Source: Altimarinus sp964500515 (lineage in GTDB: Bacteria; Patescibacteriota; Gracilibacteria; BD1-5; UBA6164). Taken from it: DNA of 20,470 bases. The notes beneath the pieces were generated by a model that was given only the letters and a program-made list of their open reading frames with translations, ran no database searches and was not told the origin of the DNA. The stretch covers positions 1 through 20,470 of the forward strand of contig CAZCNE010000016.1 of the NCBI GenBank assembly GCA_964500515.1, given 5' to 3'. This document shows positions 9,159 through 17,564 of this stretch, one piece after another; position 1 is the first letter of the stretch, and every line of letters starts with the position of its first letter. A program made the position numbers and the translations under genes.

Positions 9159-9509
9159 CTATTTTTGCAAAAAATCTAACTTACTATTTATAATTGTGCC
9201 AATTATAAATATAGTAAAAAAAATTATACTCATAAGTAAAATCAAAAAAATATAATTTTTTATAAAAATTATTGTTCACATAAACAAAGATAAACTTATC
9301 AAAATAATATTTCCATCTAAAAAGTTTATAATATTTGAGAAAAAAAATATAAAATTTGATTTAATAAAAAAAATGGAAAAAATTAAAGTAAAAAATAATA
9401 AAAAATTTATAAAAAAATAACTTTTTTCTTTTGTTTTTTCCAAAGCTTTATAAATAATATCTTTATTGGCTTCAGGAATTTTGTAATAATTTTTAATCAA
9501 ATTTTTCAT
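9159..9509 (-). CDS. Small membrane protein overlapping the sigma factor gene; candidate anti-sigma
   Basis: This is a 116-aa protein with one internal TGA glycine and a TAG stop. Residues 1-28 are a charged, soluble N-terminus (MKNLIKNYYKIPEANKDIIY). Hydrophobic stretches at ~30-49, ~68-83 and ~85-108 suggest about three membrane helices. The ATG overlaps the last 17 nt of the ECF sigma gene, implying translational coupling. Sigma factors of this class are normally followed by a membrane anti-sigma factor, so that role is inferred from position. The short N-terminus has no visible zinc anti-sigma motif (HxxxCxxC), so any such factor would be of a different type. Confidence 0.65.
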
Positions 9510-10032
9510 AATATTTAAATTTAGTTTGTAAATAATCTTTTGTTCTTTTTAATTTTGTTTTTATTGTATTTTCATTTATTTGCATAATTTCCAATATTTC
9601 TTTTATCTTTAAATCATCAAAATAATAATAAAGTATTATATTTCTTTCAATAAGAGGAAGCTTATTTATTTCTTGTGTTATTTTTTCTTTTAAAATTTTA
9701 TCATTTAAATCTTTTTTCAAACTTTTTGTGTCTCAAGTATAATCAAAAAATTCTTCAAAATTTAAATCTATTTTCCTAGATTTCAAAAAATTTATAGATT
9801 CATTGTAAGCAATTCTAAAATACCAAGTCTTAAACTCACTTTTAAACTTAAAATTTTTTAAATTATTTATAATTTTTATCAAAACATTTTGACAAATATC
9901 ATTTGCATCATCTTTATCCAAACAAACTCTAAAACAAATAGAAAAAATACTTTGCAAATGTTTTTCAAGAAGTTTCTCTAAAGATTTTTTGTTTCAAGAC
10001 AAATAATCTTTTATTAAAATAGCATCATTCAT
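9493..10032 (-). CDS. ECF-type RNA polymerase sigma factor
   Basis: This is a 179-aa sigma-70 family protein of the ECF size class with only regions 2 and 4. Region 2 is at ~25-85 (DKDDANDICQNVLIKI, then FKTWYFRIAYN). Region 4 is at ~120-170 (INKLPLIERNIILYYYF, then an IKEILEIMQINENTIKTKL helix-turn-helix). Two in-frame TGA codons (residues ~13 and ~100) split the gene under the standard code. It heads a minus-strand run with the small membrane protein, CapA-like protein and thioredoxin. Just upstream is an element with an AAC-type -35 and TCTAA -10 that fits autoregulation. The family is clear; the target genes and signal are not. Confidence 0.92.
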
Positions 10033-10056
10033 AATTTTTTGGTTTTTCTAATATAT

Positions 10057-10084
10057 TTAGATTAATTATTTATAAAAAAGTTTC
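10057..10084 (-). promoter_or_regulatory. Candidate ECF-type promoter of the sigma factor operon
   Basis: On the minus strand there is GAAAC (10084-10080), 18 nt, then TCTAA (10061-10057). Counted as GAAACTT-N16-TCTAA, it resembles the ECF consensus of an AAC-containing -35 and a TCTAA-like -10. The predicted leader is about 18 nt to the ATG at 10032. It mirrors the plus-strand element exactly in spacing. Confidence 0.55.
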
Positions 10085-10103
10085 AAGCTTTTGAAACTTT
10101 TTT
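10074..10103. repeat. Palindrome between divergent genes (joined -35 elements)
   Basis: A 13-bp inverted repeat AAAAAAGTTTCAA (10074-10086) and its complement (10091-10103) flanks the 4-nt spacer GCTT. It looks like a terminator but is upstream of both flanking genes. Its arms contain the GAAAC motifs of the two promoter candidates. Confidence 0.85.
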
Positions 10104-10120
10104 TAAGTTTTTTTATCTAA
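10093..10120 (+). promoter_or_regulatory. Candidate ECF-type promoter of the bactofilin-like gene
   Basis: GAAAC (10093-10097), 18 nt, then TCTAA (10116-10120). The same spacing and the same ATCTAAAT core appear on the opposite strand for the sigma operon. The predicted leader to the ATG at 10155 is about 28 nt. Confidence 0.55.
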
Positions 10121-10154
10121 ATTTATGTAAGTTTTATTTTTTAATTTATTTTAT

Positions 10155-11261
10155 ATGAAAAAAACTATCTTACTATTTATTAGTTTTATACTAATGTTTT
10201 CCTTTAGTCAAGGAGCATGAGCTATTTATCTTTTAGCTTGAGATGATTTATATCTTAATGAAAATATAGATAGTGATGCTTATATTTGAGCTTGAAGTAT
10301 TTCTATAAAAAATGATGTAAATTGAGATTTAATTACCGCATGATGAGAATTAAGTATTGAATGAAATATAAAAGAAGATTTAATTCTTGCTTGAGGAAAT
10401 ATAGATATAAGATCAAATATCTGAGATGATGCTAGAATATTTTGAGGAAATATAACAATTGATTCTGAAATAAATTGAGATTTAATTGTTTTTTGAGGAA
10501 ATATAAAAATATTGAAAGGAACAAAAATTAATTGAAATCTTATAGCTTGATGAGGTAGAATTGTGTTTTTATGACAAGTTAATTGATATTCAAATATTTC
10601 AGCTTGAGAATTAGTTCTTGAATGAAATCTTTGATGAAATGTAGATTTACAAGTTGAAGAAATAAGCTTACCTTCAAAAACTTGAATTATTTGATGAAAT
10701 CTAAATTATAAATCTCCTGAAAAAAATTTAGAATTAGAATCAATAGTAAAAGGAAAATCTAGTTTTGAAGAATTAGAATGATGACATTTTGAAAAATCTA
10801 TGTTTTTCTGATTATTCAGCATGTATGTTTTGTATAAATTTTTATTTATATTTATTTTTTCTACTGCTTTTTTCTTATTTTTTGAAAAATTTTACAGAAA
10901 AATATGAAAAAGTTTATGAGAAGCTCCTTGAAAAAGTTTTCTATATTGAATTTTGACATTTTTATTATCGCCAATTTTAGTTGTACTTTTATTTATTAGT
11001 GTAATTTGAATTCCTTTTGGATTTTTACTTTTATTTATTTATATATTTATTTTTGTTTTTATAAATTTAACAAACACTGTTGTATTATCTTGATTTTTTG
11101 TTGATAAATATGATATAAAACAAGTTTACAAAAAAATATGAATTCTAGCAATTTTTAGTATAGTTTTTTCTATATTACCATTTATTTGACTTTTGGTATG
11201 AATTTTTACAGTTTGAGCTGCTTTGATAAAAAAATCACAAATTGTAACTGAAATAAAATAA
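10155..11261 (+). CDS. Bactofilin-like beta-repeat protein with C-terminal membrane domain
   Basis: This is a 368-aa protein. Residues 1-23 are a signal peptide (MKKTILLFISFILMFSFSQG). Residues ~25-190 consist of tandem repeats of about 17-18 residues with the pattern I.GDLI..GGNI.I, as in bactofilin-type right-handed beta-helices (polymer-forming cytoskeletal, CcmA-like). The signal peptide places this domain outside the membrane, unlike classical cytoplasmic bactofilins. Residues ~225-360 hold about four hydrophobic helices, similar to architectures annotated as 'polymer-forming cytoskeletal protein' with a DUF8173-like C-terminus (name from memory). Repeat glycine pairs are often TGA-GGA. 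It is divergent from the ECF sigma gene and shares the palindromic promoter region. A role in envelope or shape under sigma control is inferred. Confidence 0.8.
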
Positions 11262-11275
11262 ATAATTATTTAAAA

Positions 11276-11305
11276 AATAAAAACCCTAATAGGGTTTTTA
11301 TTTTT
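11276..11305. terminator. Bidirectional terminator between convergent genes
   Basis: AATAAAAACCCT (11276-11287), a 3-nt loop and its complement (11291-11302) are followed by T's. The right arm contains the stop codon of the minus-strand DUF2238-like gene. The A-rich side supplies a U tract for the minus strand. Confidence 0.85.
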
Positions 11306-11945
11306 GCGTTTTTTTGATATTTTTAGATCAAACTTTATGAAATAAATTTAATTTTTTAAAATCCTCAGTAATTATAGAAATCCAATTATTCATTCAAAAT
11401 TTTAAATATAAATATATATAAATGTTTGTAGCAAGAGATGCAAGTGTTGCAAGAATTAAATCACTCATTGTGTCAGTAACTCAAGTTCAAATTTCGACTC
11501 TTTGCATATTTAATCATAAAAATTGATCCATACTAAATTCAAATATTTCCCAAATTACTCAAAAAGCTAGAGTAAAACAAAAGGAAAATGTGAGAATAAT
11601 CTTGTATGATTCTTTTACCCCTTGTTTAAGAGCAAATCTATAAATAATTATATATCAAATTATGGAAAAACCTACTCAATAAAAAAAGTGAAGCATATCA
11701 TCCCACCAAAGAAATTTTTCATAAAATTTTCCAAAATCTCATAAAATTATGGAAAATATCATAAATATAATAAAAGTTATTGTAAAATAAACTGGAAGTT
11801 TAATTCAAATATATTTTTCAAAAACTATAATAATTAGAAGAGAAAAAGAGATAACAATTAATGCAAATGACTGAAAAATTGATCAAATTACTAATCAGAT
11901 TGCCATTAAAGAAACCTTTGATAATTTTTTTGTAATTTTTTTCAT
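11298..11945 (-). CDS. DUF2238/YjdF-like polytopic membrane protein
   Basis: This is a 215-aa integral membrane protein with about six hydrophobic helices. Motifs DDMLHFFYGVGF, FGVIWEIFEFSMDQ and GVTDTMSDLILATLGA-like (here ...DLILATLASLA) are characteristic of the DUF2238 (YjdF-type) family, whose biochemical role is unknown to me. The conserved acidic and His residues in the helices (DD..H, WE..EF, D.MSD) are intact. It starts 11 nt after the RND transporter stop and is the last gene of that operon, so it may work with the transporter or in envelope lipid handling; this is guilt by association only. Confidence 0.8.
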
Positions 11946-11956
11946 ATGTAATTTTA

Positions 11957-14900
11957 TTATTTTTTATTTTTTCTTAAATAAATTTCATAATATATTCATT
12001 TTACTATAAATAAAGTAAAAAATGATGCAGAAAAAAGTCAAAAAATTATAGTAAACCCTAATCAAGCCCAAAATTTATCCTTTAATGCAATTGGAAGAAT
12101 TCATAAAGTTGTAGTTAATGTTGTCAATGTCATAGGTTCTAAACGACTAGTTCAAGCCTCAACCAAAGCTTTAAATGAATCCATTCATTTTCTTAAATTT
12201 AAATTTATAGCATCAATAAGGATAATTCAATGATTAACAGCAATTCAAGTAAAAGAAATAAATCAAACTGCAAAAGTTATAGAAAAAGGATTATTTGTAA
12301 GTATTAATCAAATCATAATAAATGGTAATGACATAATAACAGAATACAAAATTATTATAGGTTGAGTAAAACTATTAAATTGAAATGTCAAAATCATAAA
12401 TATAACCATCAATGCAGTAAAATATGATATAACAAGTGAAACTAAAAGATCTTTATTTTCTTCATTTTCTCATCATTTATAATAAGAAATTCAGTTAGGA
12501 AATTCAAAAGTTTCTGCATATTTTACAAATTCTGATTGAACATCAACTGCACCATATCATTTTTCTAAATCAGCATCAACAAGAACAATAATTTTTCAAT
12601 TTTCTCTTCAAATTGACTCAATTGAATTTTCTACATTATATTCAACAAAATTTCAAATGAGATAAGTTTTTCATAAATAATTAAAATTTGAATTTAGTAT
12701 ATCATCAATTATTACTTGGTCTATAAAATTTGATTGTTTAACATATATATCCATATCTGTTCAATTATCTTCAATTGATCAGACTTTTACTCAATTTATC
12801 ATTTGCATTATTTGTCCATAAACCACTGCTGGTGGAATATTATAATTTCACAAAATATCTTTTTTAAGAGTAAAAATAAATTGTCAAGGAGTGTCTTTGG
12901 AAGAAATTCAAACAGATTTTGTTCCTTGTATTGACTTTAATTTTTTTTCAAAAATTTTAGCTGTGTCTATCAAAATTGGTAATTGATCTGTTTTTTCTGC
13001 ACTTAGTTTTAATCAAACAGCTTTTCATCAAGGCGGTCACATTTTTGTAACATTTGTTGAAACTTTTAATCACTCTTTTTCAAAAATTAACAAATCTTTT
13101 GATAATAAACTTTCTATTTCAAAAACACTTCTTTGTCATAATTTATCTCTTTTTGCTATTTTATCTAATCTAATAGTTATGTCTACATTATTGTTATTTA
13201 CAGAAATAGTATAATATGAAATTTCTTCATATTTTTTCATAATTTGAGACAATGATTCTACTTTTTCATACATTTTTTCAGTTTTAAGTCATTTTTCTCA
13301 TTCTATATTTGCAGTCAAATAATCCTTATCCGCTGAAAGAAACAATTCAAATCAAACGTATGGACTTATATAAAAAAATGAAAATACAAAAAATATTATA
13401 GGAATAATAATAGAAATTCTTCTTAAAAATGTATTTGTCAGAAATCTAGATAATACTTTTTTATATCATTTTGTTACTGAATGTATAATTCTAACTCTTG
13501 TATTTGACGAATTATATGGAATTTCTTTTTTTCATTCTCTTTCCAATCTTAGTAATTCTTTTTCATCTTCGCTAGCATATTCTATACTTGTATCATCATG
13601 TATGTAAGTTTTTGATTTTTTTACAAATTTCAGATATAGTGCATTATTAATACTTAATGCAAGTATTAATCAACTAGCCAAAACTCAAAAAATAGTAACT
13701 GGTACATAAGAAATAAATTTTCACATTAGTCATGGCAAAAATATCATAGGAACAAAAGCAACTATAGTTGTCATAACTCAAGCAATCAGAGGAACTGAAT
13801 ATTCTTTCAAAGCCAAAATAATAGCTGTTTCAGGGTCATATCAAACACGAATTTTAGAACCGGACGCCTGAACAAGAACAATAATCGTATCTATTGCTAT
13901 TCAAAATGATAAAATTAATGAAAAATTTGTTAAAAAATTCAGACTATATCAGAAATTGTATAATATCGCAAAAGTTGAAAAAAATGCTAATGGCAAAGCC
14001 ATAGTTGCAAATACAGAATCTTTAAAACCTATAAACAAAAACATTGTAGAAAAAACTAAAACCAATGTAGTCAAAGCTTCTTTAGCTAAATCTTTATAAT
14101 CATCCATAATCATATCAGCCATATCATCTCAATAAACATAATCATAATTTTTAAAGCTTTCCTTACTAAAAATATTTTCTATAAGTTTTTTAGCATCTTT
14201 TGAAGAGGAAAAAATACTATGTCAGTCATCTTTATTAACAACTAAAGATAAATATGGAAGTCAATTTGAATTTTTTGTTCATACTATATTAATATTTTTG
14301 TCTTTATAGGTCCTTTTTATTTCAGCAATAGTTCATAGTTTTATATATGCTCAATTTGAAAGTTTAAGAGGAATATCAAGCATAGAAATCGCATCACTAT
14401 ATTTTCATTTTATACGAAAATCATATTTTTTATCTCACACATAAAAATTTCAAATTGGAATATCTTTATTCCAAGCTTTAATTGATGATGATATTGAATC
14501 AATAGTTAATCATGAACTTTTTAATTTATCCGGAGAAACGACTATATCTATATCATATTTGTTTCAATCATTTCAAGAAGATCAAAATAGTCATCTTATA
14601 TTTCATTGAGCATATTCTACTCTATCTATAGAAGCTAAATTTTCTAAGGAATTTTTTACTTCATTTGATTTTTCTATTAACAAATCTTTTGATGTATTTT
14701 TATTTTTTCAATAAATAAAAATTGAAAAAATTTGATTTGTATCAGTATCTACATCGGTAACAATGGGTTCTTTTGCATCATCCGGCAAACTTACTCTACT
14801 AACATTATTTCTTATTTCATTTACAACTGTTTTTGAATCAACTCAAGTTTTTAGTGTAACAACAATACTTGAAAGTCAAAGTGATGAAGATGATTCTATT

Positions 14901-15172
14901 TTATCAATTCATTCTATATTTTTTATTTCTTTATAAATTTTATCAGTAACTAAACTATCTATATCATCAGGGTTTGTTCAAGGATAAATTGTTGAAATAC
15001 TTATTATTCAAAAATTAATCGATGGACTTGACTCTTTTGGTATATTTATAAGTGAAGAAATTCATGTTACTAGAATCAAAAATATAAATAAAAATGAAAT
15101 ACGATAATATTTTATCCAAAATCAAAAAAATCATTTTAGTGTTTTATTTCTTAATTCATCAAGTTTTGACAT
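11957..15172 (-). CDS. RND-family efflux/export transporter (HAE1/AcrB-like)
   Basis: This is a 1071-aa inner-membrane transporter, close to AcrB in length, with the expected duplicated layout: an N-terminal helix, a large extracytoplasmic loop, six helices (~370-530), a second loop and six more helices to the end. Family motifs are IPKESSPSI, TIYPGTNPDDIDSLV, VSRVSLPDDAKEP, the TM4 block GIAIDTIIVLV and the TM10 block GIAVNHGIILIDAI, then EAGTSRLEPMTLTTLTTTLG. Compared with AcrB, Asp407 is kept (Asp428) but Asp408 is Thr429, and Lys940 is Asn980. A charged insert of about 60 residues at ~515-580 sits in the cytoplasmic linker between halves. It lies 70 nt after the membrane-fusion lipoprotein gene. 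No outer-membrane channel gene is present. The substrate is unknown. Confidence 0.95.
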
Positions 15173-15242
15173 AAATTAGAGATTAGGTAATATATGAAAA
15201 ATTTAGGGAAAAGTAAAATTATAAACTAATCCCTATACATTT

Positions 15243-17162
15243 TTATTGTTCAATCTTCAAAGTATATTTAGTTTCATCAAAATTGGAAACATCAGTTAAA
15301 ACTATATATGTATTATCACTTAACTTAGTTCAATCAACAAAATTTAGAAATTCAATATTTTCTTTATACATTTTTCAAAGTTTTGCTTCTTTTGGTACAA
15401 TTTTTCAATTTTCATAAACATTAATTATACCTTTATTTGTTCAAATAAATTTAATATTTTCCAGTGGAAGTAAAATAGAATTTGACTCGATTGGAATATT
15501 TACTTCTATTACTCATCATAAATTTTGTATTTTTTCATTAAATACCGCTAAAACTTTATAATTTAGAGAATCATCAGAGATTGTAGATATCGAATAAATA
15601 CTTCAAGTTAAATTTTTTTCTCAAATTTTTGTATAAATTTTATCTCAAACATTAATATATTTTAATTCTGTTTCCTTAAAAAGTAATTCAAGTTCAGAAC
15701 TTTTGTTTGAAGTGATAGAAATCAAAGGAACTCAAATTGCAACATCTTGTCATTCATCCACAAAAATATCTTTTATAACTCAGTCTATGCTTGCATTTAT
15801 GCTTAATTTTCCAATTTCCTTTAAAGCAAGATCTTTTGCTAAAAATGCATCTTTTATAGAATTATCAATTCATTTTAATGTTAAATCTCTTGACTGTTTA
15901 GCTATTTTTATAGTTTCTTCAGTTTGTTTTATTTGCAATTCAAGTGATTTAATTCAATCATTTGATGATGTAATAATTTTATCTAAAGTATTTTGTAGCT
16001 GAGTTTCTCAAATATCATAATTTTTTAAAAATATTTCTTTATCTTTTTGTAAAAGATCTAACTGTTTAGCTATAGATTCTTCGTTATTTTTATAAGTTTT
16101 CAAAAAAGTAGTTGAAGTATTTTTTAATTGGACAAAAGCTGAATTATATGCCGTAAATTGAGTTTGAAATCAATTATTTGCATTTATATATCCATCAATT
16201 TGAATTTGAGAAAGTATTCATAAAGAAGGTATAGAATTTATTAAAGTCTCTTCAAATGATTCTAAGTAAGAATCAATAGAAAAATAATTCGCTTCAAGTA
16301 TATTTAAGTATTTTAATAATGCTTCATCACTAAAGTTTTCAAAATTTAAATTATATAAATTATTTTTTGAAATATTTAAGTTTATCAATTTTTGCTTAGT
16401 TTCCTCTTTAGCTGTCTGATCTTTTGCTCATAAATAATCTGTAAATTTTACAACATCATCTTTATAATTTCAAGTTATATCAAATAATTTATCTCAAAAA
16501 TTGATTATATCATTTAAAAAAGAAATTTGAGTATTTACTTCTTTTTGTATTAAATTTTTAAAATTTTCAACAGCTTCTTTATTGCTAGTTAAAGCATTAT
16601 TATAATCAAAATTTGCCTTATCAATAGAATTGTTTAATTTTTCAAGCTCAATAGAAGATTTTGAGTTCGATCATGAATAATTTGTATTTGTTAAATTTTC
16701 TTTTGCTTGAGCGATATCAATTTTTGTATTTTCTTTTAATGTTTCTAAACTATTTTTTAATTTTTCTAAAGCTATTTCAGAATCATATATTTGTTTATCT
16801 AAACTAACTTTAGTAGAATCATATGATATATTTCATTTTTCAATACTATTTTCAACTTTTTTTAAATTTAAATTATAATTAGCAACAGTGTCTTGTAAAT
16901 TTATCAAAACTTGTCAAGATTTTACCTTATCTCAAACTTTGACATTTATTTTTCAAACTCTTCAAATAGCTTGTGAAGCCAAAACTATATCTTCTTTTCA
17001 TTCTATTTTTCAAGATTTATTTAAATAAGAATTATTTCAAAGAGAATTTAATTTTTCAATTTTTATAAAAAAATCTTTTTTTGCTAAATCTTCATCATTT
17101 GATTGTTTTCCACATCAAAATAAAAAGATTAAAGAAATCATTAATATAATTATTTTTTTCAT
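15243..17162 (-). CDS. RND membrane-fusion lipoprotein with very long helical domain
   Basis: This is a 639-aa adaptor of the HlyD/AcrA class. Residues 1-17 form a lipoprotein signal ending LFGC (the Gly before Cys is TGA). The split lipoyl/barrel-sandwich domain is visible at ~57-88 (VGKINVKVGDKVKSGQVLI) and ~453-487 (INASIDGVIKDIFVDEGQDV), followed by a beta-barrel and membrane-proximal region. About 360 residues separate the two halves, far more than the AcrA hairpin. They are rich in Lys, Glu, Asn and Leu with heptad character, and the middle (~185-360) may form a separate helix bundle. It is followed by the RND transporter gene and preceded, 4 nt away, by an AbrB-type gene. It probably couples the transporter to export across the thick envelope. 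Confidence 0.9.
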
Positions 17163-17166
17163 AGTA

Positions 17167-17370
17167 TTATTTATTTGTTAATGCGTTTATATATTCAATA
17201 AGATATGAAACATCTTCGTTTCTAACCAAACCTAAATATCTATTGTCTTTCAATAAAAGACATAAACTATCTCACGGAGAAACACCTAAAGTTTCTCTCA
17301 AACCTTTCGGAAGAACAATTTGTCACTTAGGTCAAATAGTTACTGTTCAATGTATTTTTATATCCTTCAT
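17167..17370 (-). CDS. AbrB/SpoVT-domain DNA-binding protein (likely operon regulator)
   Basis: This is a 67-aa protein containing a single swapped-hairpin AbrB domain: GTVTIGPKGQIVLPKGLRET with LGVSPGDSL (residues ~8-40). Four of the seven glycines are TGA, so the gene is invisible under the standard code. Such proteins bind DNA as dimers and include antitoxins (MazE) and transition-state regulators. There is no toxin gene next to it; instead it is the first gene of the RND operon, 4 nt before the adaptor gene, so local regulation is the best guess. Its upstream region has a tandem repeat and an inverted repeat that could be its operator. Confidence 0.88.
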
Positions 17371-17381
17371 AAATATTAAAA

Positions 17382-17411
17382 GTAAGAAAAGTAAGAAAAG
17401 CTATACTTTTC
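17382..17411. promoter_or_regulatory. Candidate operator upstream of the AbrB-RND operon
   Basis: Two tandem copies of GTAAGAAAA (17382-17390 and 17391-17399) run into an inverted repeat GAAAAG-ctata-CTTTTC (17395-17411). They lie 12-41 nt upstream of the regulator start. AbrB-type proteins favour AT-rich repeats, which would fit. A chance origin in AT-rich DNA cannot be ruled out. Confidence 0.4.
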
Positions 17412-17486
17412 ATACTAGTTTAAAAAAATAAAATAAAAAGTCAAATTTTTTTAAAAAATTAACTAATTACGTTTATTAATATTTTT

Positions 17487-17514
17487 TTGAAAAAAATAAA
17501 TATATTATTATAAT
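17487..17514 (+). promoter_or_regulatory. alaS: Candidate alaS promoter
   Basis: TTGAAA (17487-17492), a 16-nt spacer and a perfect TATAAT (17509-17514). The start codon is 50 nt downstream of the -10. Confidence 0.55.
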
Positions 17515-17564
17515 AAATAAAATTTAAAATTTTTAACAGTTTATATATTTTATTTTTATCATTT

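Noticed and set aside
9493..9957. Sigma factor split into two pieces, as if a pseudogene
   Set aside because: The break is TGA, read as Gly here. Regions 2 and 4 join into one normal-length ECF sigma factor.
15204..15235. TAGGGA/TCCCTA inverted repeat between adaptor and RND genes
   Set aside because: Only 6 bp with a 20-nt loop; could be chance, though a processing hairpin remains possible.
17382..17399. Tandem GTAAGAAAA copies as a CRISPR-like or satellite repeat
   Set aside because: Only two direct copies with no spacers; better viewed as a possible operator.
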